Positions 18,263 to 27,714 of a stretch of DNA of 64,000 bases are shown in pieces (positions within the stretch are counted from its first letter, which is position 1; each line of letters starts with the position of its first letter). The stretch spans positions 150,183 through 214,182 of the forward strand of contig JAHEAV010000001.1 in NCBI GenBank assembly GCA_024642565.1. Direction: 5' to 3'. A model generated the notes under the pieces. The model was not told where the DNA came from, ran no database searches, and saw only the letters and a list, made by a program, of their open reading frames with translations. Source of the stretch: Erythrobacter sp. (GTDB lineage Bacteria > Pseudomonadota > Alphaproteobacteria > Sphingomonadales > Sphingomonadaceae). The translations under genes and the position numbers were made by a program.

Positions 18263-20596
18263 CTAGCGGAAGCCGAGATTGCGCAGGGAGAAATAGACCT
18301 GGAAGGTGTTGCCGCGCACAGCATCGCCCGAAGTCAGATAGTCGCGCCGCCAGGTCACTCCCATCTCAAGGCAATCATCCTGATAGGCGATACCCAACCG
18401 GGTGCGGACGGCCTGGAATCCGTCGGCCGTCTGCGTCGGGTCTTCGCTGCGATCAGTCAGGTTGAACACGCCCGACCCGAAGGCCGACCAATAACGGGCA
18501 AAGGCCACGCGGACAGCTGCCCGCAATTCTTCGCGGTCCTGCAAATCTTCGACCAACGCGTTTACGTCGCGATTGAGTTTGAGATAACCGAGTTCGGCAT
18601 AGGTGCGCCGCGATCCGATGGTCGCATCCACTTCGTTGCGGCGAAGTTTGAAATTGTCCTTGTCGAAGCGGTAGCGATAAGTGAATTTGACGAAATCCTT
18701 GAACCGTACTTCGGTCCGCCCGACGAAATCGGACAGGCGTTCACTCAGGCCGGTGCCGTCGACCAGAACATCCGATTCCGTATTGAACCGGTAAGATTGC
18801 CCAAGTGTCGATTTGATCCGCCAGTCGGGCCGCTGCAATTCCCAGTCGAAGCCATAAGTGATGCGGACACCGTCTTCGACCCGGTCGTATCCGGGAAAAC
18901 GGTTCAGCGCGAAGAGATTGGAATCCTCCAGATCGATTGCGCGCGAATCTTCGTTGGGCACTGCCAAATTCCGGATCGGCGGGGTTGCCACCAGTTGGAT
19001 GCGCGGTGTCAGCACCTGTGTTCCGCCAAAGGCTTTGCCGATGAAGGGCCACTTCACATCCATTGCCGCCAGACCGACACCGCGTGCCTGCCAGCCGGAA
19101 TTGCCGCGATAGATTGCCGTGGAGGTGAGATCCGAATGCGAACTGTGGTAAACATCGCCCCGCGCAAGCGCGGTAAAACTTACTTCCTGCCCAAGTGGCG
19201 TGATGCCGCGCAGATCCCACCGCGCGCTGGCAAACGCCCGCTGCGTATCCTGCCCCGCACCACGCATCAGGTTGATGGAATTGATCTGGAATTCGGCTGT
19301 TCCGCCCGCCACAGGATCGGCCAAGCGCCGCCGGTAATCGATCACTGGCAGAGCCACGGGGACCTGGCCCTGAACATCATCACGCCGAAGTGTCTGAGTG
19401 GCCCATCCGGAAAACGAGAAATAGGACAGATCATCGATCCGTTCGAGATTCGCGTAGGAACGCAGCGTGTCGTCATAGCTGAGGTCATAACGGCGCAGGA
19501 ACGTCCGGTCGCTGGCGCGGCGAATCGATGCGGTCAGGCTCCATTCGGGGTCGAACTGGAATCGTCCGTTGGCAAAGACATAGCCGCGCAGCCCGCGCTG
19601 TGAATCCGGTACTCCGACCGTGCTCGATATGCGCCGGCTTTCAGTCAGATAGCCGGTGATCTGATAGGCACCCTTGTCCACCAGATGCCGCCATTGGCCA
19701 TAGGCCATGGGCGGGGCCTGGGTGAACAAATGGGCGCCGACAGTCAGATCGCGATTATCCGCCAGCCGCCAATAGTAATTCCCGTTGATTTCGGCCCCGT
19801 TCGACTTTGATATTCTGAAGTCGGGCACCAAAATGCCGGACACCGCCTTGCCATCGGTGCGAAAGGAAAGGCCGGGAAGGGGCAGCAATCGGGCGCCAAA
19901 CAGTTCAAGATAGGCACCGCGCAGCCGCACTGTGTTATTGTCTGGGTCGTAGGTGACGCGTTCCGCAGTGATCCGCCAGCTGGGGTCCTTGCTGCAACCA
20001 TTTACGCCTTCAACCGAGCAGGCGGTATAGGCCGCCTGCGACAAGGTGACGGTGCCATCGGCCAGCCGCGAACCGCTGTTGGCTGCAAGCCGGCCACCTT
20101 CGCGAAGGGCCAGCAACAGGTTTTCCATTGCACCGGCTTCAAACTTGTCGGTCAGTTCGAGCCGTTCGGTATAAAGCTGGTTGCCATTCTCATCGACGAA
20201 TCGGATGTTGCCGGTCGCCACGATCATTCCGGTCTTGCGATCCCATTCGACCTTTTGCGCCAGGACCGACTGGTCTTCACTGCGCATTACGACATCACCG
20301 GTTGCCGTGACCGTATCAGTGTTCGAATCATAATCGACATTATTGGCTTCGAAGGCGATTCGGCGGGCCGGCTTGGCAGGCTGCTCCGTTTGATTCTGCC
20401 CCCCGGCACCATCCTGAACCACCATTGCGATTGCGGCCCGATCGGTGCTGTCACCTGTGTCCGCCCCCAGCGCCAAGGCGGGCGTAGCGCCGCACCCGAT
20501 GGATACCAGCATAGCCAAAGCCGAAGCGCCGCAGAGTGCTGGTCGATCGTGGTGGCGCAGCACGTTCGGCAGTAAGGTCAACTGAAGGGGGAGCAT
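18263..20596 (-). CDS. lptD: LPS-assembly protein LptD
   Basis: LptD is the outer-membrane beta-barrel that inserts lipopolysaccharide into the outer leaflet together with LptE. I set the start at the ATG at 20596 (777 aa), where a hydrophobic signal with an ALA-type cleavage site begins. The frame stays open further upstream but runs into the divergent pepA gene. Residues about 75-180 form an OstA/LptA-like domain (ATGDVVMRSEDQSVLAQKV, ATGNIRF), and the remainder is the LptD barrel, including FRTDGKAVSGILVPDFRIS. Its neighbour surA supplies its chaperone. It ends in the C-terminal aromatic GFR. Confidence 0.95.
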   Translation of the reverse strand: MLPLQLTLLPNVLRHHDRPALCGASALAMLVSIGCGATPALALGADTGDSTDRAAIAMVVQDGAGGQNQTEQPAKPARRIAFEANNVDYDSNTDTVTATGDVVMRSEDQSVLAQKVEWDRKTGMIVATGNIRFVDENGNQLYTERLELTDKFEAGAMENLLLALREGGRLAANSGSRLADGTVTLSQAAYTACSVEGVNGCSKDPSWRITAERVTYDPDNNTVRLRGAYLELFGARLLPLPGLSFRTDGKAVSGILVPDFRISKSNGAEINGNYYWRLADNRDLTVGAHLFTQAPPMAYGQWRHLVDKGAYQITGYLTESRRISSTVGVPDSQRGLRGYVFANGRFQFDPEWSLTASIRRASDRTFLRRYDLSYDDTLRSYANLERIDDLSYFSFSGWATQTLRRDDVQGQVPVALPVIDYRRRLADPVAGGTAEFQINSINLMRGAGQDTQRAFASARWDLRGITPLGQEVSFTALARGDVYHSSHSDLTSTAIYRGNSGWQARGVGLAAMDVKWPFIGKAFGGTQVLTPRIQLVATPPIRNLAVPNEDSRAIDLEDSNLFALNRFPGYDRVEDGVRITYGFDWELQRPDWRIKSTLGQSYRFNTESDVLVDGTGLSERLSDFVGRTEVRFKDFVKFTYRYRFDKDNFKLRRNEVDATIGSRRTYAELGYLKLNRDVNALVEDLQDREELRAAVRVAFARYWSAFGSGVFNLTDRSEDPTQTADGFQAVRTRLGIAYQDDCLEMGVTWRRDYLTSGDAVRGNTFQVYFSLRNLGFR

Positions 20597-20707
20597 GGCT
20601 TGCCTATCGCACCGCCCGCGCCTAATCGCAATCGCCAAGCGGACGGAGCGCGACACACTGTTGCATCCCTCCCTCAATCTTGCAAAATTCTGTCTTTCGG
20701 AGTCCCC

Positions 20708-22165
20708 ATGAAGATCGCATTCAGTCAAACCGTTCCCGCCAACAGCCGCCTCATCGCGCATATTGCGAATAAGGATACGATCCCTGCCGGGCTGGAAACC
20801 GCGCTGGCAGAAGGGGCAAAGGCCGCGCGCTTCAAAGGTAACGCGGGCCAGAGTTTCGAAAGTTTCGTGGAACGTGGCGGCGAAGTGGTGCGCGTGGCGC
20901 TGGCCGGTGCGGGCGATCCTGCCGCCTCCGACCGGCGCACTGCGCTGGAAAAAGCCGGCGCGGCGCTGAGCGGGAAATATCTGACATCCGGCGAAACATC
21001 GCTGGTCATCGATTTGTCGGGAGCCGGGCTGTCGCCTGCCGAAGCTGCGTCGGTATTGCTTGGTTTGCGCCTGCGCGCCTGGCGGCATGATGCCTACCGC
21101 ACCCGGCTTAAAGACGAACAGAAGCGCACGCTCGCCAGCGTGACGGTCGCTGGTGCCCCCGAAGGCGCCGAAGCGGTCTGGGCCGATGCGGCCGCGCTGG
21201 CAGCCGGGGTCGAATTCACCCGCGATCTGGTCTCGGAACCGGCGAACAAGGTGTTCCCGATTTCCTTTGTGGAGAAGTGCCAGGAAAAATTCGCGGGCAC
21301 CGGGGTCGAGATCATCGTGCTCGACGTTCCGCAGATGGAAGCCCTGGGCATGGGGGCGCTGCTTGGTGTCGGTCAGGGATCTGAACAGCCTTCAAGGCTG
21401 CTGGCGATCAAATGGATGGGCGGCGGTAACGCGCAGCCGACCGTCTTTGTGGGCAAGGGCGTAACCTTTGATACCGGCGGTATCTCGCTCAAACCCGGAC
21501 CCGGTATGGAAGACATGAAATGGGACATGGGCGGTGCCGGATGCGTGGCAGGCGGCATGTTTGCGCTGGCTGGCCGCAAGGCGAAAGCCAATGTCATTGG
21601 CGTGATGGGGCTTGTGGAAAACATGCCCGATGGCAAGGCAATGCGGCCGGGCGATATCGTGACCTCCATGTCTGGCCAGACAATTGAAGTGCTCAACACC
21701 GATGCCGAAGGGCGGCTTGTATTGTGCGACGCGCTGCATTGGGCGCAAAAGGAATTCAAACCGGCGGCAATCGTCGATTTTGCGACCTTGACCGGGGCAA
21801 TCATCATTTCGCTGGGCAATGAACATGGCGGCCTGTTTGCCAATGATGATGATCTGGCAGCCAAATTGACCCAAGCCGGCAAGGACAGCGGCGACGCGAT
21901 GTGGCGGCTGCCGCTCGCACCTGCCTATGACAAGCTGATCGATAGTCCGATTGCCGACATGAAGAACATTGGCGGGCGCGGTGCGGGTTCGATCACCGCC
22001 GCGCAATTCCTCCAGCGGTTCATCGAAAATGGCACGCCCTGGGCGCATTGCGACATTGCCGGTATGGTGTGGGCCGAAAAGGCTGGCACCACCTGGGACA
22101 AGGGTGCGACCGGATTTGGCGTGCGCCTGATTGACCAGTACGTTCGCAATAATCTGGAAGGTTGA
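20708..22165 (+). CDS. pepA: Leucyl aminopeptidase (M17)
   Basis: PepA removes N-terminal leucine and other residues from peptides using two metal ions. The 485-aa protein contains the catalytic block KGVTFDTGGISLKPG and the M17 signature NTDAEGRL, plus MWRLPL near the C-terminus. The start is the ATG at 20708. Upstream in-frame codons run into the lptD promoter region. In some bacteria PepA also acts as a DNA-binding regulator, but nothing here indicates that. It leads a plus-strand run with DUF2256, holC and ndk. Confidence 0.95.
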   Translation: MKIAFSQTVPANSRLIAHIANKDTIPAGLETALAEGAKAARFKGNAGQSFESFVERGGEVVRVALAGAGDPAASDRRTALEKAGAALSGKYLTSGETSLVIDLSGAGLSPAEAASVLLGLRLRAWRHDAYRTRLKDEQKRTLASVTVAGAPEGAEAVWADAAALAAGVEFTRDLVSEPANKVFPISFVEKCQEKFAGTGVEIIVLDVPQMEALGMGALLGVGQGSEQPSRLLAIKWMGGGNAQPTVFVGKGVTFDTGGISLKPGPGMEDMKWDMGGAGCVAGGMFALAGRKAKANVIGVMGLVENMPDGKAMRPGDIVTSMSGQTIEVLNTDAEGRLVLCDALHWAQKEFKPAAIVDFATLTGAIIISLGNEHGGLFANDDDLAAKLTQAGKDSGDAMWRLPLAPAYDKLIDSPIADMKNIGGRGAGSITAAQFLQRFIENGTPWAHCDIAGMVWAEKAGTTWDKGATGFGVRLIDQYVRNNLEG

Positions 22166-22174
22166 ACCGAAACA

Positions 22175-22375
22175 ATGGCCCGCACGTCCCACAAGGCAGC
22201 CTTGCCCAGCAAGTTATGCCAGACCTGCGGGCTGCCGTTCAACTGGCGCAAGAAATGGGCGCGGGAATGGGATAATGTGCGCTATTGTTCGGAGCGCTGC
22301 CGACGGTCGAAAAGTAGCACCGCTGTCAGCGATGCATCCATGAAGAACCCCACGGTTCACAAGCCGGAAGGCTGA
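22175..22375 (+). CDS. DUF2256 zinc-ribbon-like small protein
   Basis: This is a 66-aa protein with the DUF2256 pattern: a conserved [19 protein letters not shown] block followed by VRYCSERCR. The two Cys pairs (residues 15/18 and 38/42) form a probable zinc knuckle. It lies 9 nt after pepA and 13 nt before holC. The role of DUF2256 is unknown. Its Trp-Arg-Lys-Lys core and zinc site suggest nucleic-acid or protein contact, which is inference. Confidence 0.88.
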   Translation: MARTSHKAALPSKLCQTCGLPFNWRKKWAREWDNVRYCSERCRRSKSSTAVSDASMKNPTVHKPEG

Positions 22376-22388
22376 TTGCGGAGAAACG

Positions 22389-22826
22389 ATGAAGGTCGAT
22401 TTCTGGCAGTTGAGCCGCGATCCGGCGGAAAAAGTGGCGGCGCTGATCGCAGGCCGGGTGCTGGGCGAAGGGGAGCGGCTGCTGATCGTATCGGAGGATG
22501 AAACCCAGATCGCGGCGATCAGCCAGGCGTTGTGGGAGGCAAAGCCCGAAGCCTTTCTCGCCAACGGAACGGTTGATGCACCGCACGCCGAACGCCAGCC
22601 GATTCTGCTATCCGGGCAATGCCACGCGGCGAACGGGGCCAATCACGTGATTTTCGCTGACGGCGTTTGGCGGGACGAAGCCCGGGGTTTCGCCCGCAGC
22701 TTCCTGCTGTTTGGCGAAGCCCGTGTGGATGCTGCGCGTGCATGCTGGCGCTCGCTCGATGGAACCGACGGGCTGGAACGTTCCTTCTATCGTCAGGACG
22801 GCAGCAAATGGACCAAGGTCGCCTGA
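22389..22826 (+). CDS. holC: DNA polymerase III chi subunit
   Basis: HolC (chi) links the clamp-loader complex to SSB on the lagging strand. The 145-aa protein begins VDFWQLSRDP, followed by a Rossmann-like chi fold with RLLIVSEDE, PILLS and ANHVIFADG. Length and order match the family. The pepA-holC neighbourhood is conserved across many proteobacteria, which strengthens the call. A GC-rich hairpin separates it from ndk. Confidence 0.9.
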   Translation: MKVDFWQLSRDPAEKVAALIAGRVLGEGERLLIVSEDETQIAAISQALWEAKPEAFLANGTVDAPHAERQPILLSGQCHAANGANHVIFADGVWRDEARGFARSFLLFGEARVDAARACWRSLDGTDGLERSFYRQDGSKWTKVA

Positions 22827-22852
22827 TTGCTCCGTGACGCAAAGCTTGCGAA

Positions 22853-22883
22853 TTGCGCGCGCCGGCGCTAGGGGCGCGCGCAA
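22853..22883. terminator. 11-bp perfect stem-loop between holC and ndk
   Basis: TTGCGCGCGCC (22853-22863) pairs perfectly with GGCGCGCGCAA (22873-22883) across a 9-nt loop. It could end the pepA-holC transcript or form the ndk leader. No U-run is present. Confidence 0.5.
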
Positions 22884-22925
22884 CATAAACACCCCCCTTC
22901 AACGACCAGAACCAAGGAACACCCC

Positions 22926-23348
22926 ATGGCGGTTACCCGCACCTTTTCGATCATCAAGCCCGATGCCACTCGCCGCAACCTGACCGGCGCGGTTACCAAG
23001 ATGCTGGAAGATGCCGGCCTGCGTGTCGTGGCCAGCAAGCGGATCCACATGTCCCGTGAACAGGCCGAAGGCTTCTACGCGGTTCATAAGGAACGCCCTT
23101 TCTTCGGGGAATTGGTCGATTTCATGATCAGTGGCCCAGTCGTGGTGCAGGTGCTCGAAGGCGAAGGTGCCATGCAGCGCAACCGTGACGTGATGGGCGC
23201 CACCAACCCCAAGGATGCTGCCCCCGGCACAATCCGCGCTGAACTGGCCGAAAGCATCGAAGCCAACACTGTTCACGGTTCGGACAGTGATGAAAATGCA
23301 GCGATTGAAATAGCTTACTTCTTCAAGCCGGAAGAAATCGTCGGCTGA
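22926..23348 (+). CDS. ndk: Nucleoside diphosphate kinase
   Basis: Ndk balances NTP and dNTP pools by transferring the gamma phosphate through a phosphohistidine. The 140-aa protein has the N-terminal [13 protein letters not shown], the ATP-site [14 protein letters not shown] and the catalytic His in NTVHGSDS. It starts at the ATG at 22926 following an AAGGAAC ribosome site. It is a standard-length family member. A perfect 12-bp stem-loop follows the stop. Confidence 0.97.
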   Translation: MAVTRTFSIIKPDATRRNLTGAVTKMLEDAGLRVVASKRIHMSREQAEGFYAVHKERPFFGELVDFMISGPVVVQVLEGEGAMQRNRDVMGATNPKDAAPGTIRAELAESIEANTVHGSDSDENAAIEIAYFFKPEEIVG

Positions 23349-23361
23349 TTTGGCCAACCTG

Positions 23362-23389
23362 TCTGGCCGGTTTGCCAAAACCGGCCAGA
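23362..23389 (+). terminator. Perfect hairpin after ndk
   Basis: TCTGGCCGGTTT (23362-23373) and AAACCGGCCAGA (23378-23389) form a perfect 12-bp stem with a GCCA loop, 13 bp after the ndk stop. It lacks a U-tract, but its position makes transcription termination the best reading. Confidence 0.7.
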
Positions 23390-23467
23390 AGGTGATATCC
23401 CCCGCCGCAGCGATGGGTCGTGAACCGTTTCGGCATTCCTGCCGAAGCCTTGGGGGAAGGACTTGTC

Positions 23468-24205
23468 ATGTCGCGAATTATTGCTCTTCCGGTGGCGCTG
23501 CTTTGCTACGCCGCCTTTTTTGTAAGCTTCGTCTATCTGGTCGGCTTTGCCGCCGCTTTCGATCCTCTGCCGATCCATGTCGACAAGGCCATTGCCGGAC
23601 CGGCCGGTGTGGCCGTTCTGGTCGATCTGGGATTGATTGCGCTGTTCGGCTTGCAGCACAGCATAATGGCGCGGCCAGGGTTCAAGGAAAAATGGACCCG
23701 GATCATTCCGGCCGCGCTCGAACGCAGCGTCTATTGTCTGGCCACCGCGTTGGTCCTGCTCGTGCTGTTTTCCTTCTGGCATACCATCGACGGGTCGCTC
23801 TGGTCGGTTGAGAACCCTGCCCTACGCATGGCTTTTTGGGCGGTGTTCTTCCTTGGTTGGGGCATATTGTTCATTGCCACATGGCTGCTCAACCATTTTG
23901 AACTGTTCGGCTTGGCGCAGGCCTGGCGGCACATGCGCGGGATCGAGGCAGCTCCGCCAGAATTTCGTACACCCCTGTTCTACAAGATGGTTCGCCACCC
24001 GATCTATCTGGGTTTCTTCCTGGGCCTTTGGGCCACACCGGATATGACCTATAGCCATGCACTTCTGGCCGCTGGAATGACGGTCTATATCATGATCGGT
24101 ATTTCCTATGAGGAACGCGACCTGATTGCGGAATTCGGTGATCGTTACCGCGAGTACCAGCGCAGTGTTGGATCATTCCTGCCGTGGATCGGGAAGAAAA
24201 GCTGA
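23468..24205 (+). CDS. mddA: MddA-like methanethiol S-methyltransferase (isoprenylcysteine-methyltransferase fold)
   Basis: This is a 245-aa polytopic membrane methyltransferase. The best match by eye is MddA, which methylates methanethiol to dimethyl sulfide. It has five or six hydrophobic segments and the C-terminal cofactor block VRHPIYLGFFLGLWATPDMT, then ISYEERDLIAEFGDRYREY, which follows the MddA/NnrU pattern closely. The ATG at 23468 is preceded by GGGGGAAGGA. It stands alone between ndk and the convergent purN. The substrate is inferred from family resemblance. A general ICMT-like or NnrU-like role is the alternative. Confidence 0.7.
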   Translation: MSRIIALPVALLCYAAFFVSFVYLVGFAAAFDPLPIHVDKAIAGPAGVAVLVDLGLIALFGLQHSIMARPGFKEKWTRIIPAALERSVYCLATALVLLVLFSFWHTIDGSLWSVENPALRMAFWAVFFLGWGILFIATWLLNHFELFGLAQAWRHMRGIEAAPPEFRTPLFYKMVRHPIYLGFFLGLWATPDMTYSHALLAAGMTVYIMIGISYEERDLIAEFGDRYREYQRSVGSFLPWIGKKS

Positions 24206-24281
24206 CCCCTGAAAAGTGGCGCTGATGGCTGCAAATGGGGCGGTGCGGATCGGCTTTTCCTGACCAGAGCAGGTAAGCGGG

Positions 24282-25244
24282 TCAAAAATCGTCGGCAGCA
24301 TCCATCAGCGCCGTCAGCCTTTTGGGCGCGACGCTGCGCCAGCTGCGCTGCAGCCAATAGGCGACCTGGTCCCAGTCCGCATCGCGCCGGTTCAGTATCA
24401 CGCCGACCCACCCGCTCGCACCGTAATAGGCCGGGCGAAAAAATGTATCAGGATCGCGGGCGATAAGGTCGGCCATCTCGTCTTGACCACTGGTCTTGGC
24501 GAGCAGCGCAATATGCGGCTCTCCGTGGTGCTGATTGTTGAAATAGGCGAAATATTTGCCGCTTGCTCCGCCGGTGCGCCAGCCGGGGCTTCCGTGGCTT
24601 TCACGCGCTTCCACCTCGGGCAGGGCAAGAGCAAGCTTCGCCACTTTTTCCAGCAGATGATCGGCATCGAACGGCCGCAATACATACGCGTTCAGTACGC
24701 GCGAATAGAGTTGATGTTCGGCAATAAGGACCCTTTTTGCCAGCGTGTCCGGCGTATCATCCGGCAGGATTGTGACCTCGATCTGACCCAGAATTTCGCC
24801 GGCATCAAGTTCCCCGGTCACCAGATGTACGCTCGTTCCGGCGGCGGGGTCTCCCGCTGCCAAAGCGCGGGCGTGCGTTTCCAGACCGCGGTATTTCGGC
24901 AGCAGCGACGGATGGATATTCAACATCCGGCCTTCCCACCGGGCCACGAATTCTTCGGACAGGATGCGCATATATCCGGCAAGAGCGATCAGTCCCGCAC
25001 CTGCGTCCACGGCTGCGGCCTCCATTGCGGCATCGTGATCGGCGCGGGTCATTCCCTTGTGCGACAGGGCAAAGGTGCGGACACCTTCCGCGGCGGCGAG
25101 TTTCAGACCCGCCGCATCGGGATCATTGCTGGCCACAAGGACCACTTCGTAGCCTGCATCGGCCATCTTGCTGGCGTAGAGCAGCGCGGCCATGTTGGTT
25201 CCGCTGCCCGAGATGAACACGGCGACTTTGGTGGTGTCAGCCAA
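24282..25244 (-). CDS. purN: PurN glycinamide ribonucleotide transformylase fused to a YjbR/MmcQ domain
   Basis: The N-terminal part (about residues 1-190) is PurN, which transfers formyl from 10-formyl-tetrahydrofolate to GAR. It shows [28 protein letters not shown] with the catalytic His, and [14 protein letters not shown]. The C-terminal part (about 200-320) reads as a YjbR/MmcQ domain: [22 protein letters not shown], and later WVGVILNR and [10 protein letters not shown]. The total of 320 aa is about 100 longer than ordinary PurN. The start is the TTG at 25244, overlapping the purM stop by 8 nt and preceded by GGAAG. Confidence 0.9.
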   Translation of the reverse strand: MADTTKVAVFISGSGTNMAALLYASKMADAGYEVVLVASNDPDAAGLKLAAAEGVRTFALSHKGMTRADHDAAMEAAAVDAGAGLIALAGYMRILSEEFVARWEGRMLNIHPSLLPKYRGLETHARALAAGDPAAGTSVHLVTGELDAGEILGQIEVTILPDDTPDTLAKRVLIAEHQLYSRVLNAYVLRPFDADHLLEKVAKLALALPEVEARESHGSPGWRTGGASGKYFAYFNNQHHGEPHIALLAKTSGQDEMADLIARDPDTFFRPAYYGASGWVGVILNRRDADWDQVAYWLQRSWRSVAPKRLTALMDAADDF

Positions 25245-26343
25245 GGTGAACGGCTTCCCAATCTTCGCGCGCTGACCAGGTGCCGGCTGATCCGCGCACG
25301 GTGCAGCCCTTGTCTCCTGCCACGACCATGCCAATCGGGTGCACGGTTTCACCCGCCGCTTCCAGTTCTGCCGTCAAAGCGGCAACATCGGCATTATCGA
25401 CCAGCAACACCATGCCGATTCCGCAATTGAAGGTGCGGGCCATTTCCTCCGGCTCGATATTGCCTTGCCCTTGCAGAAAAGCCATCAGGCGCGGCTGTTC
25501 CCAGGCGCCGGCATTGACCACGGCATGTGCGCCATCGGGCAAAACGCGTGGGATATTTTCCAGCAATCCGCCGCCCGTGATGTGGGCAAGGGCAGCGATT
25601 TTGCCACCGCGGATAGCAGGCAGCAGGCTCTTCACATAAATTCGCGTGGGTTCGATCAGGTGATCGATCAGCAATCGTTCTGCATCGAACAGGGCCGGAC
25701 GATCCAGTTTCCACCCTTTGTCGGCCGCCAATCGGCGGACCAGCGAATAACCATTGGAATGCACACCGGAACTGGCGAGGCCGAGCAGCACCTGATCGTG
25801 GGCAACCTTGTCACCGGTCAGTTGTTCCCCGCGCTCAACCGCGCCAACACAGAAACCCGCAAGGTCATAATCGCCTGCCGAATACATGCCCGGCATTTCC
25901 GCGGTTTCGCCGCCAATCAGTGCGCAACCGGCCATCTTGCAGCCTTCGGCGATGCCCGCGACAACCCTTTCGGCAATTCCGTTTTCCAGCTTGCCCGTGG
26001 CAAAATAATCGAGAAAAAACAGCGGCTCTGCGCCTTGCACGATCAGATCGTTGACGCACATGGCAACCAGATCGATTCCCACGGTGTCATGCCGGTTGAA
26101 ATCAATCGCCAGTTTCAGCTTGGTCCCGACCCCGTCATTCGCGGCAACCAGCAGCGGATCGTTATAGCCTGCCGCTTTCGGATCGAAAAATCCGCCAAAG
26201 CCGCCCAGTTCCGATGTCGCGCCCGGCCGCGCTGTTGCTTTCACCAGCGGTCCGATCGCCTTGACCAGGGCGTTGCCGGCGTCGATGGATACGCCAGCCT
26301 TGGCGTAAGTGTAGCTTTCCGGCGGTGCGTTTTTGTCAGGCAT
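25237..26343 (-). CDS. purM: Phosphoribosylformylglycinamidine cyclo-ligase
   Basis: PurM closes the imidazole ring to form AIR in purine synthesis. The 368-aa protein shows [12 protein letters not shown], the GVGTKL motif, [11 protein letters not shown], and [13 protein letters not shown], all characteristic of the AIR synthetase fold. It is translationally coupled to the downstream purN fusion by overlapping stop and start. It diverges from the DUF2066-like gene with a 69-bp gap that must hold both promoters. Confidence 0.97.
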   Translation of the reverse strand: MPDKNAPPESYTYAKAGVSIDAGNALVKAIGPLVKATARPGATSELGGFGGFFDPKAAGYNDPLLVAANDGVGTKLKLAIDFNRHDTVGIDLVAMCVNDLIVQGAEPLFFLDYFATGKLENGIAERVVAGIAEGCKMAGCALIGGETAEMPGMYSAGDYDLAGFCVGAVERGEQLTGDKVAHDQVLLGLASSGVHSNGYSLVRRLAADKGWKLDRPALFDAERLLIDHLIEPTRIYVKSLLPAIRGGKIAALAHITGGGLLENIPRVLPDGAHAVVNAGAWEQPRLMAFLQGQGNIEPEEMARTFNCGIGMVLLVDNADVAALTAELEAAGETVHPIGMVVAGDKGCTVRGSAGTWSAREDWEAVHLG

Positions 26344-26412
26344 GGGCCCGCTTTACGCATTCGCGCTTGGATTTCCACGTCCGTTTGGGCAAAAGGCGCC
26401 AAGTTTTCCCCG

Positions 26413-27705
26413 ATGACCCTTTCAGTCTCCCTTCCAGCCACTGTGCGCCAAGGCCTTTCGCGGCCAACCCTGAGGACCGGGTTGATCGCGCTCGCCGTGC
26501 TGATGCTGGCTGTGGCCGCAGTCCATGCCTTGTGGGCGCAGGTGGAAGGAAACCGCGGCATCGCCGCCGTGGTGAGCAGTACCGATATCGATGTTGGCGG
26601 AATTGCTGTCGATGTGCGGGGCGATAATGCGGAAAATGCGCAGCAGAACGGCTGGGCGCTGGCGCAGAGACTGGCCTGGAAAAAACTTGGCGGACCGGAA
26701 CTGTCCGATTCGCAGATCGATTCGATGGTCTCAGCTGTGGTGATAGAGCAGGAACAGATCGGGCCGCGGCGGTATATCGCCACATTGAGCGTGATTTTCG
26801 ACCGCGCGCGCGCCGGGCGGATGCTTGGCACTGGCGGGAACACGCCGCGTTCGGCGCCGATGCTGCTGATCCCGGTCACTTTCGAAAGCGGCACCACCAG
26901 GGTCTATGAGATGGTCAATCCGTGGCAACGCGCCTGGGCCGAATATCAGGCTGGGGCCAGTGCGATCGATTATGTCCGTCCTTCTGGCATGAACGGCGAT
27001 TCGCTGCTCGTCACTTACGGGCAAATTGGCCGTCGCAGCCGGACATGGTGGCGTAATATTCTCGACCAATTCGATGCCGCAGACGTATTGGTGCCGATTG
27101 CCCGCCTCGAACGCCAATGGCCAGGCGGGCCGGTCAAGGGCACATTCTCCGCGCGATACGGTCCAGATGATGAATATCTGGATGGCTTTGTTTTGACCGC
27201 GAAGAATGAATCCGAACTGCCGAAAATGCTGAGTGACGCGGTGCTGAGAATGGATGCAATTTTTACGGCCGCGCTGGCTTCTGGCAAACTGAAGCCGGAT
27301 CCGACCCTAAATCTTGGAACTCCGGCCCTCGATCCGGCGCTGCAGCGGCTGATTGACCTTGGCCGCGCCGCCGATGCCAATGACAATGCCGAGCGCGAGG
27401 CGGCCGATGCAGCGGCAGCAGCCGGTATTCCGGTTGCCACACCCAATCCGGCGGCTGGATCGGTTGTGGTCGCCACCTTTGTCGTGCAATTTTCCAGCCC
27501 GGATGGCGGAACAGTCGATGCCACGCTGGCTGCGGTCCGCGGGACCTCTGGCGTGCGCGGTGCGGCCACCAGCAGTCTGGCAATTGGCGGGACATCGGTG
27601 ATGCGGGTCAGTTATGGCGGGACGCTGGAACAATTGGCGGCGGCGCTGCGATCACGCGGATTCACGGTCACGCAGGGCAGTAACGCGCTCGCCATCAGCC
27701 GCTAG
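26413..27705 (+). CDS. Exported DUF2066-like protein
   Basis: This 430-aa protein starts at the ATG at 26413, from which a signal-anchor or signal peptide follows (about residues 22-44, GLIALAVLMLAVAAVHALWA). The frame is open far upstream, but that part overlaps purM. The middle (ALAQRLAWKKLGG, YIATLSVIFDRARAGRML, APMLLIPV) resembles DUF2066 proteins. A low-complexity Ala-rich segment around residue 330 precedes a C-terminal domain resembling a ferredoxin-like/heavy-metal-associated fold (VVATFVVQFSSPDG). It lies 9 nt before hdaA. Its function is unknown. Confidence 0.75.
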   Translation: MTLSVSLPATVRQGLSRPTLRTGLIALAVLMLAVAAVHALWAQVEGNRGIAAVVSSTDIDVGGIAVDVRGDNAENAQQNGWALAQRLAWKKLGGPELSDSQIDSMVSAVVIEQEQIGPRRYIATLSVIFDRARAGRMLGTGGNTPRSAPMLLIPVTFESGTTRVYEMVNPWQRAWAEYQAGASAIDYVRPSGMNGDSLLVTYGQIGRRSRTWWRNILDQFDAADVLVPIARLERQWPGGPVKGTFSARYGPDDEYLDGFVLTAKNESELPKMLSDAVLRMDAIFTAALASGKLKPDPTLNLGTPALDPALQRLIDLGRAADANDNAEREAADAAAAAGIPVATPNPAAGSVVVATFVVQFSSPDGGTVDATLAAVRGTSGVRGAATSSLAIGGTSVMRVSYGGTLEQLAAALRSRGFTVTQGSNALAISR

Positions 27706-27714
27706 GGCCGGCGC

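Noticed and set aside
20597..21088. Extension of the lptD frame to 941 aa
   Set aside because: It runs antisense through the 5' end of pepA. The signal peptide marks the start at 20596.
25339..26412. Upstream extension of the DUF2066-like frame to 788 aa
   Set aside because: The extension runs antisense through purM and has no protein-like character. The real start with a signal peptide is at 26413.
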